A stretch of DNA of 64,000 nt from Trichopria drosophilae (Eukaryota; Arthropoda; Insecta; Hymenoptera; Diapriidae): the NCBI GenBank assembly GCA_030407085.1, contig CM059583.1:44949001-45013000 (forward strand). Reading direction: 5' to 3'. Position 1 is the first letter of the stretch. Every line of letters begins with the position of its first letter. The translations under genes were made by a program, and so were the position numbers. Below are positions 41,756 through 55,600 of this stretch, piece after piece. The notes beneath the pieces were generated by a model. The model saw only the letters and a program-made list of their open reading frames with translations, ran no database searches and was not told where the DNA came from.

Positions 41756-44700
41756 GACCTCAAACTGATAGTTTAGTTTTGAGATAGTTTTACGTAATCT
41801 CGTGTTGCAGTAATGTAACGCGTTACGATTTTGATGTTTGACATTGAACGACGAGTATACACTATCTCTCAAGATATGCAAATTCAAATCTCGTATCTCA
41901 GAAACTCCTTAATAGATTTAGAGGTAATGTATTATACTCACGGACTATTAAAAAAGTTACGTATAGTACCATTAAATTTATACGCTACCGCAATTATTTC
42001 ATTTTTTAGTCGCTTATTATAAAATTAATGTAAAGATTGTCAAATCAAAAATGTCGGATTGAATATATACGTTTGAAGTTATTATTGTTTCATATCATTT
42101 TTTTAAATGTCAAATATAAACTCTACAATTGAATTGACAGATCAAATATATTAAGTAGTAATTTAAATTTATGTTAACACCGTTATCTTTAAGAATTAAT
42201 TATATACAAGCAAGTAAAATCAATTGTAATTAACCATGCAAATCTTCATATGCCTTAAAAGAAGTAAAGAACTTTGAATATCTTAAATTTATTTTACTAT
42301 TCAAAATTGGTTCACCTTTGATCATACGTCTTTTACAGAGATGGTCTTGAATAAATCATTCTTCCTCTCAGTATAGGTATTCTACTTTACTCACAAGAAA
42401 ATATTCTATTCCAAGCAAGAATAGGTTCTCAGATACCAAATGTAGTATCATTTACCAACTAAAGAATTCTTAGACTCATAGGAGTACCGTTAAATTATTA
42501 CCAACTCTAGTTTTAGACGTAAAAATAACTTACAGCAAATTAAGATATTCTTATGATTGTGGCCTTATTTAATATCGCTTGAGAACATAGCCAACTTGTA
42601 ACTTTGCTGTAACTATGCAGATATCCATCACTTTTGTATCTACAAATAAAGTTTGAAAGCCGCAATGTTTTGTTTTGTCTTTATCTATGTGGAATTCCGT
42701 AGAATTGTAAATATTGAATGTAATCGCATTAAAAACGTATACATGAATGTCAAATCGACTTTTCTTATTGTGGTATTTGAAATGGGTTGTTAGTGTAATA
42801 TCTACAAAGATTTTTGTATGAGTCAGTGCTAAATTATCATGTTCTAAGAGCAGAAAAACACGTTAAAATTATAGCTTTTTGGCGTGTACTCATCACAGTT
42901 CTATTTAATTATCTGTATAAAAACAACATTTGTCCAAATGATTTGAAATGAAAATATGCTATTATTGGGGGTAGTATCTAATAAAAAATTTGTCGGTTCA
43001 GTGTGTGTCAAACATACAGTGATATTAAATTAGGAACATGCCAAACCGGTTAGAAAATGAAACATTTTTTACATTTACGTTAAAAAAACAACATTTAATA
43101 TATTCCAATTTCGCATGGTAGCGGGTTTTCTCTTCTAAAGAGGATTGAAATGAAACTCGGTTTATGTATGGTGCCATGTATATGAACTTTTCTGTGACGT
43201 CCTAAACATTGCACTATACTATGACCACTCCAACTGAAAAACATGTTATTTAAAAGAACACTTGGTCGGTTCGTGAAATTTTTGTCTAACTCTTTTAAAA
43301 AATGTGTTATCTTCAGTATTTAACGAGGTATATGATCAGTTTATTATGAGAAGAAAATGAATATCAATTAAAGTTTCTTCACATTTCACGGTCATGAGGT
43401 CCCTTATACACAGGTGGTCTTGCGTAGATCTTTACACATACAACACTTAAAAAACCCAACTTTCAAAATCTCGGCTTTCAAAAACCTAACCTTACTTAGT
43501 GCGATAGTCCAAAAATGTAAATATCGAGTGTTGTGTTCGAAAATGAAGTGTGGGATTTTTGAAGGTCGCATTTTTTAGGTATTGGGTGTTTAATTGTCGG
43601 TTTTTGGGATATTTCCTTCTCCTTTTTATAAGCAATTGTCTTAATCCTACACAAGAAAAATAAGCTACTGTTAGTACCCTAGCAACTATTTCGTTTGGGT
43701 ACTGATTGTGATTAATTTTTAGCTGTTAGGTGCTCCTAGATTTTTCAACTTTCAATTCAACGTTCTATTTTAACAATTAACTCTCTATTTACTGACAAGA
43801 GTTAATTGAAATATAATATTAGTATATCTAACGGTAATGTCCATAAATGTATTTTTATTTTAAATGCATGCAGGGAATTTAGTCTGTCTCTTATTAAGAA
43901 AAATATCTACGGCTTTAATACTGGAAATTCAATTATTACAAAGTAATTATAAATTGTGACACGTTATCAACATCTGAAAATCAACATAATGTAATGACCG
44001 GCACATATATGGTTATATAATAGTTGCGATATGTTTATACCCTTTAATTTTCTACTAAATTTTCAAATGAACTGAAGCAGTTTATTTCTGAGTATACGCC
44101 AAAACATAAACCGAAATGACATGTGGTTATAGCAAAATAAAAACATAACCACTCGTGGTAGAAATGCTGCTATTCATTACTGTGCTAAACAATATGAATA
44201 ACATTTTGTCCTATCTTGCAATAAGCGAGGTAATGTAGAGGTCGGAATTACTCGGGGGTAGTAATTGTCCCGTCTTCCCCTATTTTGGAACTGTTTCGCA
44301 TTACACTGCACTGCCTACACACAGAGAATTTACTTGTTATTCTAATCAAATAATATTAATATAATTATTTTGGTGTATTATGAACAAGAAATGTAACATT
44401 TGCAGCAATTTGTGAAATCACATAACTGTACATTTTGCGTAGGATTACTGTCTCGAGGTGTAGTTACATTAGTAGAGATTTATTTTTAAGTGTGAGGAAA
44501 TTATACCAGTACTTTTTCTATTACAAACATATGATATTAAGATACAAGTAATATATATGGCATGCATTTAATGTCAACTTTTAGTTTATTGATAATTAGT
44601 AAGAAAGTGACCATTAATTAATTGATTTTTATCTTAGAAATTACTATCTTTAATTATTAAGGTCTGCGCTGTTCAAATACGAAATTTTGCCATCCATATA

Positions 44701-47532
44701 ACTAATTTACATTCATTGAATTTGAGCTTACTTCTTGTTATTAGCGAATCGATAGTGTAGTCTGAAAATGTGTTGCATCACTAAGAAACAAGTGGAATCG
44801 AGATCTTTGAATTATATTTATAATTTAGTTACCAATAGTGAACATGCGAATAAGACTACGAAACTCCTAAAAGGTTCTCAATTAGTAGAATGAAACATGA
44901 TTGTATTCTTGCGCAGTTGTTTTTTAATTATGCAGAAAGTGTCGAAACATCTTCATGCAAATATAATATATAAAACTACAATTGAAAGTACCGACAACGG
45001 ACATTTAATGAAAGTTTGAAGTATACCATCGTAAAAAAGAAATTACTTTGTTTTTTATATTTCATAATGTTACTGTTTATTTCGATGATGATACTGCTAA
45101 TGAATTAGTTGTTTTATTATAACATCATATTTCGATTACAACCAAATTCGACAGCTTTCTACAATAGATAAAAACATAAATATAAATATGTTAGAAGGCA
45201 TATGTAATATTTATATAGTATTTTATTGTGTATTATATTCATGGAAAAGTGTCTATCGTTCAAGGTATCGTACTTCAATAAGTCAATTGGATTACTCTTA
45301 ATTGGTTAAAGTATTTCAAAATTGATATTCTCTATTCGTTGCTATAGTTTGATATGATTTAAAAAGGAGTTGGAAAAAACAAAACTCAAAATTCTTATAA
45401 GAACAGAAAAAGAAGATGATACGAATTGAAATATTCGACAAAAACATCAATTCACAATATAAGGAAACTTCATGAATTATCGATGTCTATTATCAGGTAC
45501 TACTTCAAATATTACTTATAAATACCTGACAAAGATGTGAGTATTTAAATTAAATTTTAGTTTAAAATTTCAATTATTGAAACACTCTTCATTTAATTCA
45601 TCATTTTTTCGCATCATTCCATTAGTTCGCGATTTAAAAGTTACATATTTCATTTAGTCATTCACTAATGATATATAATTATGGACAGTGTAAATTATGG
45701 ATATTATATGAAATTGTTAATTAATCATTGATTTCGGCTTATACAATTACTGATAGAACAGCATAGTTGTAAAGATCAGTCAATTTTGTCCTAATCCTGA
45801 AAAGTATTATCTTTTATATCATAGTACAGTTATCTCTATTTACTATACCTATATTTCTGATTCTTACAACCACACCGTTCTACCAGTTATGTTTTGATTA
45901 CCCCAAATGTTTTGCATAATATATTCTTTCTAGGAGGCGAATGATTGGGCACACTAGATTTGCACATGCATAAAATGATGAATGCCTTGAACTGATTAAT
46001 ACTCTAAGAAATAAAATAAACATAAAGAAAATAATACCGACCAAACACAAAATTATGTCTCGTTAGAAAATAGCTCAAGTACAACTCAAGGGCGAATTTG
46101 ATCACCAAAATATACATTTTTCAGAACTAATCGTCATGGATTTATAAACTACTGAAGTTAGTAACATTACAAAGTGGGTAATACTTAATAATAAACGATT
46201 AAGTTATTTAAAGCAATCTTCAGCATTTCACAGTTTTAAAACTCATTACCGTCTTCACGAATTATTTAATGCAGTACTAGATGATTTACAACTTCTGTGT
46301 TAAAATTCTAATAATTACTTAAATTTAGGATAAATAGATTTAGAGTGAAATATTTATGAAAATACTTGATAGTGTGTATTAAAATGTAATTATCACATTT
46401 TTTTAATACGACGATTAGCTCGTTCTCAATATCAATAATGCATGTATAGAAGTGTCTGACCGTAAATTGGTGTTTCTACTTAACGCTGGGTTTCGCAGCG
46501 TAATGCGAACCGCAACGCGTATTAATATGTTACATAAATGATATTGTAAAACCGCTTCTTAATAGTAAATTTTTATTTTGTAGCTATGAATATTACTATG
46601 TATGTAAGATGTAATTCCGAAAAGGGGGTAACGCGACCTGCCTTAACAAAATTGATTTTTAATGTAGAAAACGTATTTATGAATCTATAGTAAATTTATG
46701 CATTTTCAACGTAGATTTGATAAGCTAAACTTTAGGAGTAATGTCAATAACTTTTTGAAAAGAACATGGTCGTCGTAATTAATAATTAATATAAATAATT
46801 AGTATAAAAAATCGAATTTTATTAAGGAATACTTCTGGCACAGTTTTATACTACGTTAATTTTAGTTGCGATTGTTGGTCTCGCTTTCCCCTTGGATATA
46901 TTAGTTTCAGTTCTTCTAATATTCACTAAATTGACTTTAATGTTGGGAAGTATTAAGTACTTCTGAACTATCTGTTTGTCCGCATCTGGTATATTCATCG
47001 GTTGTTCTAAAAATATCAAGTTAACAGATTTAGCTTGATGTTCTCTGAAACTCTCTATAGAAAATTTCTGGATCTATACTCATTAAATTTGTTGGCTACT
47101 TCTTAAGTTAAGGTTCACAAAGCTTGCAGCGTATCAACTAGTTCAGTTGACAAAAGATCAACTATGACCACGAGCATGGTCATAAACAAAACTTAGGATC
47201 CTGTTGGTCTTTGACATTGAGGTTATATGAGTAATCCAATTATATCAACAATTCACTCGCCGATCAAACAAAAATTTGTAAATTCACATTGAATAATAAA
47301 ATATCGCAACTTACTGTTAATAGTATTTCACTGACGAAATCAATATTTGAGAAATAATTCAATTTTATACACAACAATAATTTAAACAATTTGATAATAT
47401 AAGCGCCACGTTTCCCTATAAATTATGATAAAAAGCGATGGAAGGCCGAATTTACCCTGCAATCTTCTTTCTAGACCTAGTCGATGCACATGTTAGCACA
47501 AAATACGGTAAAAATCTTAGTATTGATTAATA
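41756..47532 (-). other. Long AT-rich intron stretch with little structure
   Basis: No exon, strong repeat or ORF. The only structure I see is a CGG(A/T)-rich strip at 44238-44285 (GTCGGAATTACTCGGG, then TCTTCCCCTATT) that recurs at 47831-47874. The 63-codon frame at 41831-42022 has no domain. Low-complexity Cys-poor AT sequence dominates. Confidence 0.5.
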
Positions 47533-47772
47533 CTCGGAGACCATTTTTGGGGAAATTTTACCATTCCAGATGGTAATATTGGTACAGACTTGTAAAATGA
47601 AAAAAATCCCATTATTTCTGATAAAAATTACTTCAATTTCTTACAATTATTACCAACAAAATTACCAAAAAATCTAGTAATGAACGAGAATTAATGGAAA
47701 TTTTCTACTTTGTACAGTCTGTACCAAAAATTAATATGTGGAATGGTAACATTTCCAAGAAAATTTTCTGAG
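47533..47772. mobile_element. TA-flanked MITE (240 bp)
   Basis: Bounded by TA at 47531-47532 and 47773-47774. Inverted ends are CTCGGAGACC on the left and AAAATTTTCTGAG on the right. A longer inner pairing follows: GGGGAAATTTTACCATTCCA against TGGAATGGTAACATTTCC, then TGGTACAGACT against AGTCTGTACCA. It is non-coding. The pairing extends about 60 bp per arm. Confidence 0.75.
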
Positions 47773-47774
47773 TA

Positions 47775-48380
47775 TACTTTCTTCAATTTGAATAATAATT
47801 TAAGATGTTTTATTGTAAGGGAGAAGATGTGAGGGTCGGAATTACCGATCATAATTACCCCGTTTCCCCCTATTAATCAGATACTGTTATAATATATATT
47901 GTCACTATAGTTCAGTAGGTCAATAGTCGCACCCGGTAACATTTCATGAATATTGGCCATGCATGCTTTTGAAACTCAGGAAACTTATTTCTCATTTCTT
48001 AATCGAGAACAAATTTGATTTACGAAAAATTACATGTACTTAATAGATATTCAATTATTACTATAGTATAATTTTTATAAAATATATTATCCTTCTAAAT
48101 TTATTATCCTTATTGCTGAATATTTCAAAATATACATACATCCAGTATTTAAAGAAGAAATGTATGATAAAGAAACTTTTGAACATTCGTGAAATCCCGT
48201 TACAGACCCAGCGTACTCGAATTAATAAAATTATTGAGAAATCCAATTTCAAAATAGAAATGATAAAAAGAAAATACCATTAAAAATTTGTGTAAACGTT
48301 AACTCGAAACTGCATTGAATTTGCGATACGGTTTCAATTTATCCGGAAAAGTTCTATAGAGCATTTAGAATCTAGAATAT
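47775..48380 (-). other. AT-rich intron sequence with short repeat strip
   Basis: Contains 47831-47874, a direct relative of the strip at 44238-44285. Nothing else was seen. Confidence 0.4.
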
Positions 48381-49160
48381 CCTCGACGGAAATCCGTATC
48401 GACACGGCCATTAGAAACGTTATTATCAGACAAGTCAATTTCGATGCAACGCGCCGCTCTGGAGTAATTTATTTTTATTTTCCGGCTTTTTTTCATACCT
48501 ACCCATCAGGAAGCCAAAACTAGTTGAATTTGCCTCTCCCCCTTTTTTCGCGTATTTTTCCATATTTAAATGCCGGAAACCAATACGTTCTGAAAGCCTG
48601 GGCAAAATAAAAATTTAACCGGTGAAAGCTAGGATTTCGACCTTTCAAAATCAAAAGCACCGTATTCCAGAGCGCGTATCGCGTGTCTGCGTCGGAAGTT
48701 CTTCACGAATCGAAATTGAATCGGGCGAAAAGAGTGAAGAGGACAAGCGACCGACGTTGCGCGTGGCATGCCGCTCTCGTCCTCCTATATATGAATCTAC
48801 ATATATAAATGTACGACATATATATATCGATGCATATTCGCATTCGGCGGATCGCCAATCATATACAACCTAACGCGTCCTGGGGTTCCGGTAAGCCTTT
48901 CAGTTAAGTGATAAGCGATATCAACGAGGTGCGATGGTGATGTGATCGATATACCTGAATACTCCAGTGCAGCTGTTTGTGTGTGTGTGTGTGCCGAAAA
49001 TTCAGGGCTCGATGTCGTAAACGAAATCGGCGTCATTCCCGACGAATACCGCTCTCTTTGGAACCGCGAAGCTCCGACGTGAATTCCGTCAGTTTGCCGG
49101 CGTTTGAAAAATTCGTAATGGTTCGACGAATTCCATCCAATGGGGTTTGCAATCGTATGT
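48380..49160. other. GC-richer island with TA-rich and (GT)n tracts
   Basis: Raised GC and CpG, short overlapping frames on both strands (61-83 codons) without domains, TATATA clusters at 48787-48832 and a (GT)n run at 48980-48992. Candidate regulatory block of the host intron or an unannotated non-coding exon; not resolvable from sequence alone. Confidence 0.4.
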
Positions 49161-51809
49161 AAATGCGGTGCAATTTATAAAAAGAAAATTTGCTGACAGT
49201 GTTTTATATCAACACGCGTGATAGATCCATTTATTACTTGCACATAAGATTTAATTTTGTAACTTGTTCATGGTGAAATAGTTCCATTCTACAACTAATA
49301 GGGTCAAGGATAATTTTCCAAGTAATTTTGTTCATCGAGTCAGAATTGTCCCATCCTATCAAGATTTTCAAATGTTTGAGGATACCCAAACAGCAAAATA
49401 GGTCGAAATTAGGTAAATTCGACTTCAGAATGGTCCGAATGCCCAAACGTCCGCGACTTATTTTACTTCCAATCGACAATATTTGGAAGTAAGTGGGGAC
49501 AAAAAGAACTTAATTTTTATGTAAAAATTAAGTAACGGAAGGCATTTTTACTATAAGTCAGAGGCCAATGTGGTCAAATACAAAAATAGAACGTCGAATA
49601 TTGTATTGGTAATTTCGACCTAATTACGCCCTATTAGCCGTTCTTGGGTGTAATATATATAAGCGATCCACTTAAACTGATTTACACAGATGGCGACTCT
49701 AATATAAATATACATATGTATATTTATATAATGCTCGTGTTCATCATGCTGCATGAGAACTGAAATGTATGTAAGTCCGAAAAAAATGGATATGCATACA
49801 TATACAGACTGTCCCATTTTAAATAACGGATTAGAATATCTCGGATGGTAAGCATTTTGGAGGAAATTTGTTTAAACACTTTGTTTAAACTTCATATTCA
49901 AAGCCTATTATAAAAAAGAAATGATGTACATTGTTTTATACATTTTTGACTTTTTAATTTGCACATAAGTTCTCAAAAACGAACATTGGTATAGTCATGT
50001 TTAAAACATATCTCGTAATTTCAAATTTATGTAAATAGCTGAACAAAAATCTTAAAAAGAATCTGCATCTCTTAAATTAATGAGAAAAAGTAGTATACAA
50101 CCATATGTAACAAAATAAAATTGATATTAAAAAACAGTAAGACGAATCCCAAAACTTATGGTATATTACTTATTTAAACTGCTTATTTATAAAAACATCA
50201 ATTTTACAATTTATAACTAAAATAGTTATTTTTCTCTGCGTTATAACTGCATCTTTATTTCGTGAATGAAATATTCGAATTGACGGACGATCCCGAATTT
50301 CAGCTTTATATGCTACAATTATATTTCGTGCACGTATTTTCGAACTTTTATCATGATGCACTATTTCATTCATAACTTCATTCATATGCTAAAATTGATT
50401 TCAATTATCGATTTTCGGAAGACGCAGGTACAATAAACGGGGCAGAACTTCTGCTCTGTAATTAACAATCAGTTTACCGATACCCAACAGCCCATAAAAT
50501 TGGACTACGTGTAAATCAACACGTGAAAAAATATCTCGAAAAATACTGCAGAACTGATACACGTCGAAATTGCGATTCAGAACATACTATACTGCATTAA
50601 TTGTTTTAACATATTTAGTAACTTTTAAAAATGGTTTAATAGTACAAATAACAATTTTGTGGGCATAAATATATGAGGCAAAGAGGTCAGAAATATATAA
50701 GTAATAAATATAATTAATTATTTGATATTGTGTATGGTGTATAATTTTGAAATTTTAAAGTGTGTAACATGCATTACAAATTACAGCTATTTGTAAAATT
50801 CGAATTTTCTTTCTCGAAATACCGAAATAATTGTCAGAACATCTCATTAAGGGCAAACAAAGAATTCAGTCTTTGCTAGGGGTCATTATAGTTAACTTAA
50901 AATATACTGAAATGTACATTTGAGTGGATTCCAGTTCTTTTTGTAATTTCGTCTTAAGATGTAAATATAAATTTGTGATGGTAGTGTATTCTCGGGACTT
51001 GATGAAAAATTGCTTCAAAAGAAATTCACCTGTAGATTATATGCATAACATTACAATCTAATAAGTTTTTTTCACTACAAATGAAAAGTAACATCAAATA
51101 TTACAATGTAAAAGGAAAGACGTATTGAATTTATTTCTATATTATGTCGGTCGTCGAATAATACAAGCTTTTCAATTCATACTCGCATTCAGAATTTACA
51201 TATTCTGACGTGGATTTTTGAGTGCAAGGATTACGAGTTCAGCTACATAAGCTTGATTGACAGTGAAATTCTACATTGGCTGTTCAAAAAAGACAAGATT
51301 TCTATGTTAAAAATGGTACGAAATTCAGTTTTAGGTTGTTTTGTAAAACTGAATATCAAACGTTATTTTGTATTTTAATTAAAAAACATTGAGTTTAAAA
51401 ATCACAATATCAAAAATGTCATGAAATTTCGTATACAATTAATTTACTTTTTTTTTTTTATTTTACCAAAGGTATACGAGTAATTCCGCGGAACTTTTAA
51501 ATTTAGACTCCGAGAAAATAAAAATTAAAAGCACACATACTAAACTTGTTTTTTTTTTACTTCTGTAAGTATAATAAAGAACGAAAAAAATACCGTCTCT
51601 TATGTTTGAGACGATTCATTTTTTATAAATACAAATATATATAAAAAATAAAAATTCTCCATACAAATATACAATTTCATTTTTCAATATTAATTTCATC
51701 TCTTCTATTTAACACATCATGAGTGAGATAAGAAAAATAAATAAAATAATTCAAAAGAATTGTTTTCTTTTAGTACATTAGATTTCTTAAAAAAATTAAA
51801 GTTTTAAAT
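49161..51809 (-). other. AT-rich intron sequence with one hairpin
   Basis: CTTAATTTTTAT at about 49509 pairs with GTAAAAATTAAG just after it, an 11-bp stem around a very short loop. No exon or larger repeat is visible; frames at 49234-49817 and 50170-50385 have no domain. Confidence 0.4.
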
Positions 51810-52050
51810 GACGTAGTCGGGTTGAGCTGATTACGAATCTGTCGTAAAAATTACAAAATTTGAAATGGTGAATCCAACATAGCGAATCAAAATTCGAAAC
51901 ATTATTCGATTTCAATGAATCTCGAGGTTGAGGTTTTCCAGGTCGCTTATTAAGAAAATGTCAGATTTATAAAATCCTAACGGAAGCTCCAACATGATGC
52001 CATATTACATCCTCCAATTTGAATTTCCGAAATCTCATAAACATTAATCA
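51810..52050. repeat. Degraded units of the TTAA family
   Basis: GCTGATTACGAATCTGTCGT and AAATTTGAAATGGTGAATCCAACAT (51830-51875) match the family unit with changes. A second weak unit follows (CAGGTCGCTTATTAAGAAAA), then an inverted CATATTACATCCTCCAATTTGAATTT. Ends are not recognisable. Confidence 0.55.
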
Positions 52051-53933
52051 GTTATGTTCATGTGATAACTTTCAGCTTCATTAACCCTCCTGAGCACGAG
52101 TTATTTCTTTGCCCTATAGAAACAATGTAGTTTGGAAGACTATAGTCGTCCTAGTGCACATGATGTTTAATAAATGAGGAAATAAAACAGATTTAATATT
52201 GGTTTCTAATATAAATTTGCAAACAATTATTTTTTTTACGCGTGAAATGGAATAGTTTGCTCTAAATAATATTTATAAATACGTGTCGATTTGAAGGAAC
52301 GCTTCAAAATGGATAGTTGGCATTTGATTAACAACGAGATCATTATATATTATATTATTGTAATAAAACAATAATATACTACAAATTACGGTTTTATTTG
52401 CAGGATAGAATTCTACAAGTAATAATTACACATTTGAATTTAGCGGATTATGTCCTGACATAACAAGTGGTGGTAATGGCATTAATTATAAATCAAAATG
52501 GTTGAAATATTTTTATGCGCCATCTGTCGAAATCATTCCAATTCCTAAACAGTCACTTTTTTATAAAAAAAACATTTTTCAAAGAAAATGTTAAAAATGA
52601 TAAATTAAGACGTTAATTATATGGAAAATTTGGAAAAACCGAAAATGGGTGATAAATTCCGAAAAAATAACAGAGAATGTGGAAGAACTTTTGGTAGACA
52701 CTGCAGGGTAAGATTCTGGGACATGATAATATTTCAACCATGTTGAAAAGTTTAATTAATGCAATTACTAGTTGCTATTGTCGGGCATAAGCCGCCAAAT
52801 TCAAACTTGTAATTATTATTTGAATATTATGTCACGATATAAATGCACGAAGTAGATGATTTTCAGTGTTTTTTTTTTACATCGTAAGATTAATTTTTCG
52901 CGTACTGATCTGAGTGGACGATAAGACACTTCATAAATATTTGTTAAACAATCAAGAGAATCAAAAATAATATATTTCATATTTTAGAGATCTTTGTATT
53001 TTATAGAGATCAAAGAAAAGCTCACGTCAGCTGTGGTGGATACCTGTGCATCAAAGTTTCGATAGAAATGGAATAACCAATCAAACCCAGAAAAAGGTCT
53101 TTACTTTCTTGCTATCAGTTCCTTATACTAACATAAAAGAATATTTTAAAGCGAACACCTTCGAAGGAATCGATTCCAATAGCGATTATGTGCGTCACTA
53201 AAGGGACCCATTATCTGACTCATTATTACGTCACAAAAAGAACACCGTGGTTCTCATAAATTTAATTTCAAGAAAATGATCTCGCTTGCCAGTAGATGTA
53301 CATCTGACTTTTGTATAAATAAAGTTAACCGGTAGTACTGCATGCAGTGTAAAATTCCAAGATATATATCGTATTCTGGGTAGCGATATTACATATTTGG
53401 ATTCCGTACAATATTTTTACAAAAAAGGACCAAAAGTGCATCTGATACATAGAATTTATGTGGCGAACAACGTAATTATCGAAAACATTTCCCCTTTTTT
53501 GCAATAATTCTGTTGATTTTAAAGTTATTTCTGATGAGCAAGTGCTCATTAGAATTCGATTCTATATAATTTGTAGTCAAATTACTTTTCAAAATATATT
53601 TTTTTTCGAATGATCGAATCGAATTTTGAGCTAAACTTCGTTGAATTTTGCTTGGCTTCATGAGAATACATAATCTTTACAGTAAAGTATCTCCATTTGT
53701 ATTGTATCAACTAATGTAAAAAAATACTCAGAGAATGAAGATATGTTACGTAAATATTACACAAACGTTACATACCGGTTAAACAGCGTTATTTATGTAT
53801 CAAATACATAATTTTTTAAGATTGTTCGACGAGAAAACATTTGTTATATAAATGTTACATAAACTTTTACTAAAAAGCATACGTGTAAATACTCCGTAAT
53901 GGTGATGTACCTCCTTTTCAGTTACATAGCAGA
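52051..53933 (-). other. AT-rich intron sequence
   Basis: An 11-bp perfect stem (TATATTATTGT at 52351, ACAATAATATA at 52368) around a 6-nt loop is the only structure noted. No exon was seen. Confidence 0.4.
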
Positions 53934-53935
53934 TA

Positions 53936-54881
53936 CACTGAGAAAAAAATCCGTAGTTAAATTGACTATATCACATAGTTGGAAAAATATAGTTAAAACT
54001 ACTATGAAAAATAGTTAAATTTATCACTTTCATAGTCGATTTTACTATAATTTTGTTACACCAACTATCTCTTCATAGTTTAAAAAATCAACTATGTAGA
54101 ATGATTTTAATAAATATGACAAATATAGTTAAATTAACTCTAATCTAGAGTAGGCCTCATTTCACACTATGTCTCGTAGTAAATCTTTATATTTAGTATA
54201 TTCATAGTTAAAGTTTGTATTTACTATAAATCCATAGTAAAGACTGTCGCACCCCGTGTGGTTTGATGCCGCCAGGTGGCGACGCGGCGTTCACAGCTTT
54301 TTTTCTTGGAGCCCGTGGCTCCCGTTATTGAAGTGGATTTTTATTTGGTCATAAGAAGGACCGTCGGGCGTCAAGATATGATAATACATAATGCATGTCG
54401 CATATGCACGTGTATCTATAGACCAGTTACACGACATTGAAATTTGTGTGTATAATGGAATTGCATAGCACACTTTTTAACTGGTTAGAGTGTGACATTC
54501 ACAAACTAAGTGCAGTATTGATTTTTTGTTTTTCTGTTTGTTTCCTTGTTTATCTTAAACAAAGAACGAAAGGAGAAAAGTGGACTCTTCATATGCTATA
54601 ATATATATAGTTTACAAATATTTTTTAAAAATACCTAAACATCGACTCCTTTCCATATCTTTTATGACAATTTCATACACAATTTCTCTCCTGGAAGGTA
54701 GTAATTTTCTGAAATGACTATTTCAAAACAGTTGAGTTTATTTTTCCATGATGATAAGTAGCATTTTGAATCATGAAACAATAGTTAAACTTATATTTTA
54801 ACTATTACCATGCCTAGACCTCATTTCACACTATGATTCATAGTAAAACAATGGTGATTTCAACTACTTTTTTTCTGAGTG
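53936..54881. mobile_element. TA-flanked inverted-repeat element (946 bp)
   Basis: TA at 53934-53935 and 54882-54883. Ends are CACTGAGAAAAAAATCCGTA on the left and, inverted, AACTACTTTTTTTCTGAGTG on the right. TAGTTAAA/TTTAACTA and CATAGT/ACTATG strings recur dozens of times inside, and CCTCATTTCACACTATG occurs in both halves (near 54154 and 54820). A GC-rich core lies at 54245-54300 (GGTTTGATGCCGCCAGGTGG). There is no transposase ORF. A Tc1/mariner-type origin is suggested by the TA site and terminal sequence. Confidence 0.75.
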
Positions 54882-54883
54882 TA

Positions 54884-55190
54884 TGTATAGATTGTTTTAT
54901 AAATACTATGTAACAGTTTTTATGTAGCAGTGCCGTCAATGATCTTTTGACTGGGTATAATCCAAACCGATTAATAGTGCTACAAAAATATTTGTCAAAA
55001 TAAATTAGTCTACAATGCTGGTAACGTTAAATCGAAATTTTTAATTGATGCAATAAACTTCGAAGACTTCATCAAAAGAGATCCGACCCTTCAGTATCAG
55101 GTATATATTAAGTACAATATCATCTCCATCGTTCAAGTTTACCAAGAGAATTAGGGAGATACACCTCCGTGATTATAGTTGCTTAGGAAA
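54884..55190 (-). other. AT-rich intron sequence
   Basis: No feature seen. Confidence 0.4.
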
Positions 55191-55600
55191 ATTTTGCATT
55201 CGGCTGGAGGAGCGATCTGCGCCGAAAGTGGCCAGGTTGGTGCCGGAAAATCTCATTTCCCATAGAAATTAATTACCCGCGTCTGCCCAGTCTTTTGCGC
55301 GTCTCCTCGAAGCATCAGCGACTCCCGACCGGATGAGCGTTTTATCAATGGGCCTCCAGTGGCCGGGGATAAATCCACGGTCACGTTGCAACTTTGATAT
55401 CCACTCGGAGGCGGACTCGAAACGAATCGATGCGCGATAATTATGTTCTCAAAGCGTCGACGTGGGAATCGCATTGTAACTTGAATTTTCATTACGTACG
55501 GACGCCACGTTCGAGTGAATTCGAGGAGCTGTATTTTTCATTAGAGTTAACTCCTCTTTTCCTCTGTAATGAAATCCTCTGCTTTCGGTTATGGCTCGTT
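55190..55600. other. GC-richer patch
   Basis: Raised GC with overlapping 73- and 79-codon frames on opposite strands (55253-55615) that show no domain. Possibly conserved non-coding DNA. Confidence 0.35.
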
